A stretch of 64,000 nucleotides of DNA from Diphasiastrum complanatum. Lineage: Eukaryota; Streptophyta; Lycopodiopsida; Lycopodiales; Lycopodiaceae. The stretch is from assembly GCA_029204225.1 (NCBI GenBank), contig CM055092.1:61173279-61237278 (forward strand), given 5' to 3'. Of this stretch, positions 22,597 through 39,691 are shown piece by piece (the first letter of the stretch is position 1; each line of letters opens with the position of its first letter). The position numbers and the translations under genes were made by a program. Below the pieces are notes generated by a model. It saw only the letters and a list, made by a program, of their open reading frames with translations, was not told the origin of the DNA and did not search any database.

Positions 22597-23410
22597 TAAA
22601 AAGCTGAAACATCCACTGATTCCTTGCAAATACAGAAGCTCTGTCCTCTGACTACCAATTTCCGGTCGTTGTAGTCTGGCTAATTCCAAATCTCCGCTCC
22701 AAATCTCCGTCCTCTTCCTCTCAACTTCTGCTCAGTAGCCTGATTGGCTGCACGTATAAAAAGCTGAAACGTCCACTGATTCCTTGCAAATACATAAGCT
22801 CTGTCCTCTGACTGCCAATTTCCGGTCGTTGTCGTCTGGCTGATTCCAAATCTCCGTCTTATTCCTCTCAACTTCTGCTCAGTAAACTGATTGGTTGCAC
22901 GTCTCCGCTAGATCGTATGTGCAGGTTGTTGATCGCTGACCAGATGCACCTGAAACGATGATGACAAACACATTCAGACACGAGTTTGAACAACTCGGAG
23001 CAGGAAATTGATGGCAGAATGATCCCTGCTCAGTAGCCTGATTGGCTGCACGTCTTCGCTAGATCGTATGTGCAAGCTGTTGATCGCTACAAACACATTC
23101 AGGCGCATGTTTGAACAAATCGGAGCAGGAAATTGATGGCAGAATGATCCGTATTGTGCAAATAGAATCACGCTACTGAGATTGCGTGCAACGACTGCTT
23201 GCAAACAAAGAACAACCTCTGTTCCCCTGCTGCGAAATTCCAGTCACTCCGTTCGTCCGTTCTAGCAACAAGTACGCTGCTTTTTTATATGAAAAGGCAA
23301 AAAAAAAAAAGCTTCTATCGTCCTAAAACCGCTCAGTTACTCTTGTTCGTCCGTTCTAGCAACAAGTACGCTGCTTTTCTATATGAAAAGGCAAAAAAAA
23401 AAAAAGCTTC
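22597..23410. repeat. Cluster of nested local duplications
   Basis: Several duplicated blocks follow each other. AAAAAGCTGAAAC...CCACTGATTCC with CTCTGTCCTCTGAC recurs at 22,600 and 22,760 (160-bp spacing). TTCTGCTCAGTARMCTGATTGGYTGCACG recurs near 22,722, 22,872 and 23,025. A GAGCAGGAAATTGATGGCAG block recurs near 22,998 and 23,122. A CCGTTCTAGCAACAAGTACG block with an A-run recurs near 23,255 and 23,350. No coding role was seen. Confidence 0.85.
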
Positions 23411-25368
23411 TCAGCGAAAGAACGATTAGTGAATCCAGCAGAAACGATGCGGTTTGCAGTTTTACAAAATGTGCAGCTTTCAACTTTCTATTTTACACAT
23501 GAAATCAAAGTCGTTGATTACAATACTATTAACGCTCCACAACATGCCACGTGGCTATCTGCCTGAACAGAGAACTCGAAATCGGGTATAAGACAAAATT
23601 GTAAACAATTACCATCTAGTATGAGAGAGTGCATTCTGCATAAAATGTGATTGATACCTCCCAAATGCAAAAACACCTTTCCAGAACTTCCCAAATAATT
23701 GCACAGATTCAAAGTTCCTTTTAGAAAATGGATAACTTCTTGGAAACTCTAAAAAAAATCATTTGTTATTAGTGCATGTAGCCACGAATGTTGTCTTTGA
23801 TATTGTAGCCATCTTCATTGGTGACTTCATCATGACTTGGTGACTTCGTAACATAATGCCTTGGTAACTTTGACTTTTTTTATTAAGCGGCAATAAATAA
23901 ATAAAATAAAATGAGACATAAATAATATAATAAGTATGGAATATAACATATAACTAGAGAGAGAGAAAAAAAAGCATCTTGGTTTCCAAGGGTGATAACT
24001 ACACGAATTCACAAGACATGGAACTTTTTTTTGGCTTATTTCGTTTGCCTAAATTTCTTGGTCCCATGCTTGTAGATGATTAGTGTTCCAACTTACTAAT
24101 CTTATGTTTTGTCTTCTTTTTTGAGAAAGTAAAATCAATGCAGACTAGGACATGTTTCCATAAAATCATTCAATATTCTAAAATGATAGGCCACTTAAAA
24201 ATTATTCTCTCTCAATAGACAACTTTTTTTTGTTCTTTTTTCTTTTTGTCAAGTCACTAGCTGATTTTCCATTTCTATAATTGCCATAAAAATTTATTAT
24301 TTCTCCCTTGTAAAAAAAAAAATTTCTTCATGTAGATCTCTTTATCACCTTTGTTTTTTCCTATAGCTTTGTGATATTGTTGTACCAAAGACCGTTACAA
24401 TGGTCTACCTTTCTAGCTTCATTTTCTAGGTTGAAGTTGATATCCCTATAGGCTTTAAAACTTTCATTGGAGAAAATTTGGCCTTGAAAAGGACCCTATA
24501 TAAGGATTGCCATGTAGGATGACAAAATTTTAACACTGTAAAATATACAAATAAAATATTTTTTGCCCACAATTTTGCCCGCACAATATTCGATGGTTAA
24601 TATAATCTGTGGTTGTAAAAAAAATTGTAACTTTTGAACCATCTTCGGTGGTGAGCACAAATGTCACTGGGTAAAAACAAGCAGCATTTCAGGAGTTAAA
24701 AGAAAAGAGCAAAATGACCTTTTTTATGAAAATTTACCAAACACATGTTACAACAGGAAGCTTCAAAAGAATGTGTCTTTATTATTACATTTCTAGGCAT
24801 TAAAACTAGAAGCTTCTGAGGTTCTAAATCAGATTACAATTTTGTTCAAAAAGTTAAGAGAACAGCAGATAAGCATGGTATAATGCCAATGATGGGTGGA
24901 GAACCCACACTCGGGAGTCGAGAGCACAAATGCTGCTAGAATTGTAAAAGAAGGAACAGAAAATAACTAAGAGGAACTAATAGCAGGTTGCTGCCCCATT
25001 ACAATAAACCCTAAACTTGTTTTATTGATTTGTGTGTGGGGTGTGGGAGAGAGAGGGATCAGATGTAGAAGTCTCGCATCGTGGTGGCCGGGAGACGCAT
25101 TTGAAGGGAGCTTGAAGGGCTTAATTAGGATTCACCATGCCCTTTCAGCCCAGCTATATTCTTGCAAAAAAATTCACTATTCAGTTAGCACTAACTAGCT
25201 GAAGACCAAAACTTGGGAGCTGTTAGCTAACAGCAGTGGGGGCAGCATCTTCATTTAGATAGCACTAATTGAAAAATGCTACTGGCAAACGTGTACGCAC
25301 CCCAAACCGAACCTTCAAAAAAAGGAGCTCGCATAAGATATTCATACCATCTCCCTGTGAACTTTCTG
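23411..25368. other. Intergenic region and presumed 3' flank of PSB27-H2
   Basis: No protein homology was recognised. The part next to 25,368 should contain the 3' untranslated region of the minus-strand PSB27-H2 gene, but no polyadenylation site can be fixed. Confidence 0.4.
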
Positions 25369-26318
25369 TCACAGCGCTGCATCTGCCTTATTGAGATCCT
25401 CGAGTATAGTAGCTTTAACATCTTCTGGCAAGGCTGCCCTTGGCCCGGAGGTAATGTAAAATTGACCAAGAACACGCAAGACTCTGGCCAAAGCTTGAAA
25501 TGAATCCTGTAAGGATATATGTTCATACAGATATCAAAACCCTAGCGACATAGATATCAAATGCCTAAAGAAAAGGTAAAGTGAAGGTTACTTGTGAGGC
25601 CAACTCCTTGGAACCCCTCCAACTGCTCAGATAGACGCGTATAGCTTCCTTGGCTGAGTCGCCGCTTCTTCGGAATTTCTCTTCGTCTTTGGCATCCTCC
25701 TTCAGAGACTCCCGCAAAGCCCTTACCACCTCCCTCGCGCTCTGCACATAGCTCTTTGGAAGCTTTTTCCCACTCTTCGTAACTTCTGTTGGATCAAGAA
25801 ACGATTCTAACCCTCTGAAGACATTGCTGTTGGCATTCCCAGTGTCCTCGTTCTTGATCACATCCGCCCAAACCCGCCCTTGAGACTGCCAAATCAAGAG
25901 TGTTGCAAGACTGAGAGACGACAAAGGAATGGAAAACTTGCGACGACTGATCTGCTGCGAGTGACAGTGAGACAAAGGGTTGCGTGAGCGGCCTGAGGCG
26001 TTGTCAGAAACCTGTGAACAAGTGCATGATGATGTTACCTGCACACAAACTACCCCAAGAAAAAAGAAGAAGCATGCATCACAAACCCTGCCGTTGATCC
26101 ATCCACAAGACTGAGAATCCAATACTCACTTTCACTCAAATAATAATAAGATCATCACCGGATCTAGGATTGGAAACGAAGAAAGTAGGAAATTGATTTG
26201 ATTGATTACCTTTAGAGAGGGAGGAAAGGGAGGACGGATCAAAGAGCCATAGCCTTCGAGCAGCAGGGTGGGAGACTAATGGTGTGGATGATGATGGTGC
26301 TGCTGCAATAGAAGCCAT
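25369..26318 (-). CDS. PSB27-2: Psb27-H2 (LPA19-like), photosystem II D1 maturation protein, chloroplast thylakoid lumen
   Basis: Three exons: 26318-26210, 26049-25592 and 25506-25369, total 705 nt (234 residues). Exon 2 is placed by a pyrimidine-rich TTTTTTCTTGGGGTAG acceptor that keeps phase with exon 1; exon 3 follows CCTTACAG in phase 0. The N-terminus is a Ser/Ala-rich chloroplast transit peptide. Then comes a twin-arginine lumenal signal: RRKF, a hydrophobic stretch (SLSLATLLIW) and the VWA cleavage site. The mature part has TKSGKKLPKSYVQSAREVV, LRESLKED and SGPRAALP with a KATILEDLNKADAAL end, the Psb27 four-helix pattern. TKSGK..LP and RESLKED favour the H2 paralogue over H1. H2 is known to assist C-terminal processing of precursor D1. 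The frame is undamaged. Confidence 0.88.
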
Positions 26319-26570
26319 AGATAGATAGATATAGCTATTATTGTGTGTTGTGCTAGAGACCAGGGTAAATGATAAACCTCACTATTGCATTATATCTGGC
26401 CTGCTTAGAATGCCCTTTCTAACACCCTTTTTAGCTTTGATGCTATAGGGAAAAGGAATTGTGATGATGTGCAAGGAGAGGAGCCGAGGCGAGGTGGTGG
26501 TATTGTGATGATTTGATAAAAGGCAAGGCAAGGCGAGGCGAGGCGAGGTGGTAAAAGCACACGGTGTCTG

Positions 26571-26900
26571 GCTTAGGTGAGTTTGAGCATGGAAATGAGT
26601 TTTAATTATCTATTTCTAAAATGAGAATATCGTTTTATTTGTTGTTGCGTTAATGGTAAGCTATTGTGATAACTTGCGAAAAACAAAGGTTGCCATGCTT
26701 AGGTAGGTTTGAGCACTAAAATGAGTTTCTGTTTTATTTATTGATTTGTTTCTGAAATGCAACTGTTGTTTTTCTTTTTTTGCTGCATTAACGGTAGGGT
26801 ATTGTGACAATTTGCTAAAAGCTGAGATGCCACTTTTAAGTGAGTTTTAACGTTAATATGAGTTTTTGTAATTTTTTATCAATTCTCAATCTTCTTTTTT
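26571..26900. repeat. Degenerate tandem units of about 130 bp
   Basis: Units start near 26,571, 26,698 and 26,835 with YTTARGTGAGTTT(G)A...ATGAGTTT and include GCRTTAAYGGTA and TATTGTGAYAAYTTGC. The third is truncated. They lie upstream of PSB27-H2. A short AGGCA/AGGCG microsatellite precedes them at 26,522-26,552. Confidence 0.75.
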
Positions 26901-27076
26901 TTTTAAATTTCACATCAATTTGAAAGCCTGAGCTTAAGGTGAAGTTTCTCGTGATTTATCAATCACCTTTTATATTTTGTTATTTAATTATTTGAATGCC
27001 TTACATATGGCAAAGCTTTTCACAATATATTATTTCACCTTGTTTTTTTTTCAAGTTTTATGCGTTTTTTGATTGA

Positions 27077-27268
27077 TTGGTGAGAATAATGTGTGGTATT
27101 ATTTTGGTCACATTAGCAAAACATTCAAGTGCTATATATGGAGAATATACTGAAAATGCAATAGTCCAACTTTTTTCCATGACCATTTTAGAGAAAGCAC
27201 GAGAGTGGTGGCTTAAGAGGAGGCCTCCGCTTATTTTCAGCACCCTGACGGGTGCTGGCACACATTAG
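27077..27268 (+). pseudogene. Possible gypsy gag fragment
   Basis: The plus-strand frame contains AIVQLFSMTILEKAREWW, which resembles the FxxxLxGxAxxWW core of Ty3/gypsy gag (retrotrans_gag). It is short, has no neighbouring gag or pol motif and stops at 27,266. Low confidence. Confidence 0.3.
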
Positions 27269-28874
27269 GGTGTTGACTGTTGCCACCCTGCACCTCCCTG
27301 CCTCGTCCCTATGCCTCTCCCATCCCTCTTGCATCGCTCTCCATAGATGGTGCATCCCTCATGCCCCATCCATTGCACTCTGTCCATGCTCCTGGCTTTT
27401 CAACCTCATGCCTGAGCTAGTATCGACGCCCCTCATGGTGGTCAGCAGTCGCCCTTCAGTAACCCAACAACATGTCCCACAACCCAAAAACGTTGCAGCC
27501 CACCAAAAATGCTGCAACCTCGCGTCCTACATCTCACCAAAAACATGAAGTACAGGCCCCCTCACGTCAGGCACGTACCCTCTAAAACTTGCTTTTCACA
27601 GAAACAAAGGCAAGAGAAATGGCTTGTGGAGCATGGAAGGAAGGAGGACATGTGGATTTTAATGCATGTCGAATGTTTTAAAATTAATTCGATTTGGATT
27701 GGTGACAGTGAAATTAAGAATTTGATGATGAAAATCAATTTTCACAATTTCAATCCATATTGAACGAGGTTAAAAAATCTCAATTATGTAAATTTTTAAA
27801 GAATCAAAATTATTTTGGATTTTTTCATAAGCTTTTAGATATTGATTAAAATAAACCTAGCTTGTAAAGTGAATGACTTTACTGAGATGTACTCAATCTA
27901 TTTATGAGGTCACAACTAATTTCATTTTTAATTAAATATTTCTAGATTTGTCAAGTAATTAAAGTAATTTCTTGTTTTAGGTGATCAATAATGGTCAAAG
28001 ATACCACAAGTCTAGAAGGAATGATTTCCATGTCGACATATTTCCAAATCTGCTAATAATTGAGTGTAGTAGTTAACGAATGAACAATCAGAACACTTTG
28101 CAGGACTAGTATATGGAAATTCTACTAAATCAAGTCAAGACTTTATCCTCGTTGAATATGGATTTTTAACTAGAACCATTTTCGGAGGAGAAGAAGGAGA
28201 AGACGCCAAATGAAATTCTTGAAGAGAAATAAATTAAGAGTGTTGTTCTATTTTTTTGTAATAAGGCAGTTAAAATTCTGATAGGATCTAGTGCAGTATA
28301 CAGATCACATCAATTAATCACCATAGCCACTCCTCACAAGCTCTCAAAGATGGCAGAACAGAAGTAAATTGTATTACAAGAGAAAATTGTATATATACCA
28401 AAAGCCCTAAGATGCATGGGCTCGACAAGATCCAACGAACAAAAATGTTGGCTTCTTTCACAAGGTACCAGGTTGCTTCTTCCCCAAGTCACCTTTGCTG
28501 ACCTAATAGAGAAAACAATGGCTATTTATACATGACTTAATACACAACCATTCCTCCTCCATCTTCTCTTCTCTTCTCTCTTCCTCTCTCTACTAAGTTA
28601 TACTTCCCAACAACAGATTATGCCCTCATGGAGAACAAATTTATGAATCTCGGTAAGTTAAGATCTTCACCACTTTGTTTGTTTTTCATTCTTACATGTA
28701 AAGAGAGCTTCTTGGTATACAATCATGCACTTTTCACTTGTGAAGGATAGCGAATTAGCATCCTTGTTGACCATCGCTGGTTTACTAAGCAAAAGATGGT
28801 TCTTTTTCATCATTGTTTGATGTTGGTTGGTTGCCCTCCTCCTAGCTGGAGATGCGCCAGATAATCAATGATTT
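27269..28874. other. No recognised gene
   Basis: Starts with a pyrimidine-rich, C-rich stretch (27,270-27,450) of low coding quality, then AT-rich sequence, and a TCTTCTC-rich run near 28,560-28,600. No domain was recognised. Confidence 0.4.
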
Positions 28875-29249
28875 CATTAGAGGAGTTTTAAATCCAAAAA
28901 AGACCCTTTGTAAAGATTCTTTTAATATTTTTTCTCAATTTTTTCTTACACGTGGACCAATCAAAACACTCAAATTTGAAATCTACGTAACATAACTTTT
29001 TGAGTCCACATTTTGATTCCACACTAAAAATGGCATAACTTTTTAGTGGTAAGTCCAAATTTAGCGGAGTTTGGTGCATTGGAAAGCGCTCAACAAGGGC
29101 TTTCCAATGATATGTTAGATGGCATACTTCACTATGATTAAAAAGTTATGACAAGTCAAAAGTATTAGTGTTATAATATTTTAATAATATAAACTACATC
29201 TTGCACGAATTCTTAAAGGGTCTTTTTGGAGCTCAAAACTCCTCTAATG
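28875..29249. mobile_element. MITE-like element (375 bp) with ~45-bp terminal inverted repeats
   Basis: The left end CATTAGAGGAGTTTT is inverted at the right end (AAAACTCCTCTAATG). The inverted repeat continues through a second block (left CAAAAAAGACCCTTTGTAA; right complement CAAAAAGACCCTTTAAGAA). The interior is AT-rich and non-coding. No clear target-site duplication was found (both flanks only share TT). This suits a miniature DNA transposon or fold-back element of unknown superfamily. Confidence 0.72.
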
Positions 29250-31210
<1,961 letters not shown>

Positions 31211-31696
31211 TCTTCCAAGGAGCCACACACAAGGTGCGCGTCACTGAGGCCGCACTTGCAGCCATAAGAATCTCATCCGGTACGCACGCCTCACCCAATC
31301 ACAAGCACGCCAAACAGGCCATCAAGCCATACATTGACCTCACCAACGATGGTTGGCAACCTCAGGAAAGACCACATCACATCTCAAATCCTTCACATGA
31401 TAGTGGAGTCTTACATCAAGTTGACCAAAGCCCCTCTTGAACCATATAACTGGTTCAAGACTGTTTCTGGTGAGCTCAAGCGAGCTATTAAGGCCAATAC
31501 AAAGGAGCAGTTCGCCGCTGGCTCTCTATTGTCCCTCTTAGCCGCTTCTCACTTAGAAAACAGAATCCATGGCTTCCACCTGGATTCTGTGCTTTCGGCT
31601 TACGAAGAAGCACCAGCCGAGTCATCTCACCAGGCCTCAAGTTCTCATAGTCGTCGTCGTCCACGCATCGAGATTGTAATTCCTGACTCGCCTTAA
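31211..31696 (+). pseudogene. Unrecognised coding-like remnant
   Basis: Two overlapping plus-strand frames (from 31,234, and 31,334-31,696) look like one protein broken by a frameshift near 31,380. The higher GC and the ordered composition (LTKAPLEPYNWFKTVSGELK; AAGSLLSLLAASHLENRIHG; a Ser-rich tail and basic RRRPR end) suggest former coding. I do not recognise a domain. It could be a retrotransposon gag end or a processed fragment. Confidence 0.35.
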
Positions 31697-33456
31697 AACC
31701 ATTGGTCATAATGATTGCTGCAGCAAAGCCAGAACTTCATTTTGAGTGTTTTGACAAATATTTGCTATTACTATGTTTAGACCTCACTTATAATGTCTGT
31801 CGGTTATCTCTAGGCTTGTTCACCATATCAACAATAGAACATTGATCTAACGAATGCCTCCTTGCATGGCCTATAATGCTCTCACCTCTTATATCCATGC
31901 ATTACTTATCCACTAAATGTCAACTCTATATATAGGCATAGTTTCCTATGTATACACTAAAGACATATCCAATCATAGTTGTGGCTCCCTAAGTACCACT
32001 ATATTCTATCTCAAAGTAACCCTAAATCAACCTCATATAGGCCTCTCTTGAGCTCAAGTTAGCGACTAATTAGCTTGAGTTAATTAGAGACATAACATAC
32101 CTCTCTCCCTGGATATGAATCCATTCTCATAATTGAAAATCAAAAGAAAATTCATGTTAAGGCTTTCAATTCCTTCCCAAGAGTCATCATCTTTATTTGA
32201 CCTTTCCAAGCAAACCAATTATGGACAAGCCAATTTGAATGAGTCTCCTCCATCTATGTGTCATCCAACATGGCATCACAATTGGCATGCAAGTCCAAAC
32301 TTTTTATCTCCCCCACATAAGTGCTATCTTTTCCATTGGTATTCTCACCTTCACAATCACCATATCTAGCTTCATTCTTGCCACATCCGTTGCTATTGCC
32401 ATACTTGTCGCTATCTCCACCCTCCCCTAACTCCTAAAAGTCCATAATGAGAAGTAGCATCTTGAAGCTTGAAGTCTTGCCAAGTTTAAACCCACAAGTG
32501 CTAAAGATGTTGTAATATTACCTTTAACATCATGTCATTCATAGTTGTTGTGTTCCCTTTTTGCAAAAGTCTCATGAAATGCTTAATGTGGTTTTCTCAA
32601 TCTCTTAAAAGCATGTACCATACAATTGTTTGTGCAATACAATTTTTGATGCTATCCATTGACATTGGAGTGTTGAAATGACAACTTGAAGTCTAAGGGT
32701 TTAAGATTGAGATTGGGTAATTACAATGATAACCAAAAGTCAAAGGAGAGTCAACTACTCAAAGCACTGAAAAAAACTACCTCCTATGAAAAAAGAGTAG
32801 CTTTAAAGTTTTGCATGAAATTTACACACGTGTATTCATGATGTATGGTGTATCTATAAGAATCAAGAGTCATAATGTATGGTAAAAGTATTGTTTTTTT
32901 TTATCCCCAATATGCACTACTTTAATCAGTGATGCTTCTAAATCTTTTGGATATATGTGTTCCCTACACATATTTCAATGCTATCAGTTTGGTGCATTTC
33001 AACAATGAAAGTAGCAATGAGACTGATATTTCACTGTGCTCAGTGGTTGAGAAGCATTTTTTGCAATTTACCAATTTGCTTGGCATTTGAGACAAATTAG
33101 AATTTGCATGGGCAAACTTGTAGCACTTTCTTAGTGGTAAACAAGATTAGGAAGGAACCATCCCCAAAATGTAGCCTAATGGTTGACATCTTATTCCTTC
33201 ACCTTGAGGTTTGGAGTTATATTCCACTTTACTTGGGCTATGATAGTAGCTAAAGAACGATGTGAATCAATGCCTCCCTGTAATTCTATCAGCTAAACTC
33301 GAGATACAAAACTGTACAAGAATTTACAGTAACACGTGTTGAGGCTCACATGGTATAAAACTTTGAATTCATTAATGAAAACAGTTGAGCTTAATATCTA
33401 CCAATGGCCTCAAACAGAAGCCACGAGAGCTGGAGAAGAGAACTCGTTTTCCATCA
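31697..33456. other. No recognised gene; presumed 3' flank of the polygalacturonase
   Basis: AT-rich sequence with no domain signature. The right end should hold the 3' untranslated region of the minus-strand polygalacturonase. Confidence 0.4.
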
Positions 33457-36400
33457 TCATGAGAAGGAAGTTTGACATGAACCACCTATGAGAGCTGGGA
33501 AGCATTTGGAAGCCTCAACCTGGTTATCATTTAGCATCTGCGGGCAAGCCTGTGGTGAGACTTGAGCAGAAAAACCTTCTACAAAAGAGCATTTCCAGGT
33601 ACTGAGCAGACCTGAACCAGTCTGTAGGTTGATGTCAGAAAAACAAATGTGCTTAAATGGGTTCTCTGGTATACCCTCAATTCGTCCAGGTCGATCCAGC
33701 GTGTTGCCATATACATTTTGAATAGAAATACTGCCCACATCTGGGGCTGCTTCAGCATTGTAATTAGCATCTGGATGCTCACCAGATGATCCTAGCAAAG
33801 ATATGGCAGTTCCAACATTTACAAGCTCCACATTCTCTATTGAGATATTGTGGATATAAGCTCCCCTGCCCACGTTAGTCCGTATTGAGATCCCTGTTTT
33901 GGAATTTACCACTTTAAGGTCCCGCACCTGAATGTTTGATACTCCTCCGGATGTCTCACTTCCAATTGCAAATCCAGATGCCAGTTTTGTTTGTCCAGTT
34001 ACTCTGTGGATGTAGATGTTCGAACTAGGTACTCCATAAGCAATCCCATACTCGTCCCAACCACTCTTGATAGCAATCATATCATCGCCATTGCTTATGT
34101 AACAGTCTTGTATGCACAAATCAGAGGAGGAATCTGTCGAAACAAACAATAATTGTAAAACTCTTCTATTGATGACATTGTATGGAGGATCATGCTAAAA
34201 GAGAAAATAATGTTGGATGCATGCTAGACTTACGGCAACTATTACTACAACCACCAAAATATCAGACACATCTTGCCACTTCCACTTTTCTGTGTGCGAG
34301 CACCAAAGTCAGCAAGTAGATAGTCTTTTCCAAAAATCTTCATCAGGTGTGCAATCAGCTTGCTTTCCTAGATTATGAGTTGCTTAAAAATGAGCCGTGG
34401 CATCTTCAATTTACAGTGAGAAATTAAGTGACAATCCATGAAAATTAGCACAAAATGAAGCTTGCTGAAAGGTAAATAAAAGTTTTTAGCTTCAGTGACT
34501 GGCCAGATATCAACTCAGCTGGAATGTCAGGGAGATCAAAGACAAAAGGTCTAAAGTTATTTGGCTCTACAAGAAACCTGGCTACCAGGATAAACGTATT
34601 ATTCTGAAAATCTAGACGGTGGGACCAAGTATAAACTTGTTGGAGTCGACTGATTCATTTTATTTGCAGTAATCAAGTTACTACGTTAGTAAAATAATAA
34701 GTTTTGGATATCTCTGTAATAACTCAAACATAGCATTAGGATAGCTTGTTTTCTTAAATTACTCTAGCAGTTCAAATTCCTGGACATGAATATTGGATTG
34801 CAAGCAGAAGTAACCCACTAAGAGGGGACTATTCACAATAAAGTCCAGAAATTTTTTCAAAAGGTCAACTGATGACTTAGTTACACTCAGGCATATGAAA
34901 GCCACTCGAGACCGACGGTATATGGAAAAACTGCAATTGGTAAAGACAAGGACTTCCAGCATATATCGTTTATCTAATAGGCAGAACAAGAATTGCCACT
35001 TCAGGAAATGCATTGCTTTTAAGATTAGAAATCAAATACTGTTTTTCATGTTTGCAACAAAGAACTGAGGAAATGCTGCACACCTGGATCGATACCATCT
35101 GTATCAGGAGAGCCTTGAGGGGCCAAAATCGTAACGAATTGAATAAGCATGTTCCTGCATAGAATTTGAAGTCAACTATATATAAGGAAGCTTTACAGTG
35201 TACAGATGCATCGTTGACACTTTCGGAGCTTTAACATCATCATTCAGTAGTGTGAATTTGCAAGTAATTAATCTGCATTTTGAAGAGATGAAATCGCATT
35301 GCTCCAAGTACACATTCAGTTCACTATAGAGTATAGTTTACTAGAAGAGGAAAGTAAAACCTGCTGTAAACAGGGTGTACTGTCCAGAATGGGGAATTTT
35401 TGAACGTGACATTGTAGATAATAATATCTGATGAATGCATAAACTCTACCAAGTGTGGCCTTGTGAAGTTAAGCAAGCCCTTTCGAGACCATTGCCACCA
35501 AACAGCGCCTTGACCGTCGACAGTTCCATTCTCACCTGGGCAGAAGCAGGAAATAGACCATTTGAATGTCAGCTGACTCCAAGTTCGTTACTTGGGAGGC
35601 CAAAATTCATATATGATACGAGAGTTCTGTCTTTAAAGTTCTAATTAATGACAAATGTAACAAAATTTCTCAGAATCCTATGAAGAGTGTAAAAATTCAT
35701 AAAAGCTTTTTTAGGACTAATCCGGTGCAAACGTCATATCAAAATTGAGGATAACCAAGTGACCTGTAATAATAACATCTGTGAGACTCTCTCCATGGAT
35801 AAGGCTGATATGCCTTTTGCCAGGAAGTTCTCGACCTCGCCCATACGAAGGAAGTGGATCTATCACTGGCCAGGAATCTGAATTCTGAGACAACAAATCC
35901 AGTAGGCATCATGGAGATTGCCTGGTCAGTCACATCATTGACATGCTCAATCATAACTGTACGAAGTAAAGATCAGTAAGGAATCACAAGTAGCTGAGTT
36001 CAGTAGATTTGCCAAATTTCTAGTAGCAGCTGCCGCTTCAAAAAAACTTAATTGCTGTATTTGCTTTTTGAAGTCCAAAGTTTAAGAATGGAGCTAAATC
36101 CCAGCCTGAGCTGGTGTCAGAGGCTAAACGCAGGACTCAAAATCATAGCAATCATAAATGAGGTGGAGGGATGAAAAATTAGGTCTGCAGCTAGTCTGTG
36201 CATTTAGCTCCGTCCGCAGTTTTACACTTCTGAGAATGAAGAGGAAACAAGAGTTTGTCAAAAACACAGGAAATTAAGAGAGCCGACGTTTTTCGCTACA
36301 AGCAGGCACATCTATTTTTTACAAAAACCTCCGCATACATACCAATCTAATGCACATAGATACCTATTCACAGATGTATTCGAAGAGTAAGAAAAGTACC

Positions 36401-37270
36401 GACAAAACATTGAATTTATATGATTTCCTCATTTCAAACTAATAGTCTTCGGAAATAAAGAGCAAAAGGAATTTAGCGTACTTTCGCAGAAAAAGAATCC
36501 CCTCAATTCCCACATCAAACTTTTGATGCGGCTATTCTAGAGAAACAAATCACATGATGCTTGAGAGTTGGGCAGTAGGCCAGATTGCAAACGAATCACA
36601 TGACTAAATTCTTAATACTTATGCACGGTTGCTTGTTTCTAAAGTTAGAACTTAATATATGCGACTTCTATCATAAAACTCAAACAGTAGACGTCTAGGC
36701 GTAAACGCTTTGCTTATTATACAGCAGAGTTTGAAAACTGTGTGGCAGAGAGCTAGTATTCAACCATATCGCCCACTTTGATTGAGGTAGGCGATTCCAA
36801 CTTCCACTAGAAAGGAAGGATAATATAGCTGTGGAGTGTGGGGTCATAACAACTGAAAAGCTGGAAAAACAAATGATAGATTAAAAGGTAGTACACACCG
36901 GTGATCCAAGAATAACCGCTCCGTTCTGCAAGTAGAGAGTGAGATGACCACAAAGGTTGAAGCTTCCAGTAAGCCATGTCCCAGTCGGAATGTTCAGCTG
37001 AGTACCACCTTGGTCCGCAAAAGAAGCGGCATAGGCTATGGCTTTGCGAAATGCATCCGTGTTGAGAGTTGCACCATCACCAACGCCACCGAAGTCTATT
37101 ATGGACACAGTCCGAAGACGTTTGGGCAATGGCAGTGCCAGATCTTTTGTAGTCCCGCAGCTACATGCATCTATGTTCAGAGCAGCTATCACATCCTTCG
37201 AGTTACAAAAGAAACATAAAACTACAAGAAGTAGAATACACAATGACTGCACAGACCGATTCCCCCCCAT
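33457..37270 (-). CDS. GH28 polygalacturonase family protein, secreted
   Basis: Five exons: 37270-36899, 35884-35764, 35535-35361, 35154-35084 and 34133-33457 (1,416 nt, 471 residues). All junctions are GT/AG and phases agree. I chose ATG 37270 because it starts a signal peptide (hydrophobic LCILLLVVLCFFC); an in-frame ATG at 37354 would add 28 residues. GH28 landmarks: WPVIDPLPSYGRG; DGQGAVWW; SPFWTVHPVYS; DTDGIDP for the NTDG block; NGDDMIAIKSGWD for the GDD catalytic block. The block normally carrying GHG reads SGFAIGSETSGG and lacks that histidine, as I recall for a large plant GH28 clade. The RIK block reads SIRT. Predicted role: pectin modification in the cell wall; activity is unproven. 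The frame is intact. Confidence 0.92.

Positions 37271-39691
<2,421 letters not shown>

Noticed and set aside
27252-27548. 98-codon plus-strand frame in C-rich sequence
   Set aside because: Low-complexity composition; no domain and no frame conservation could be argued.
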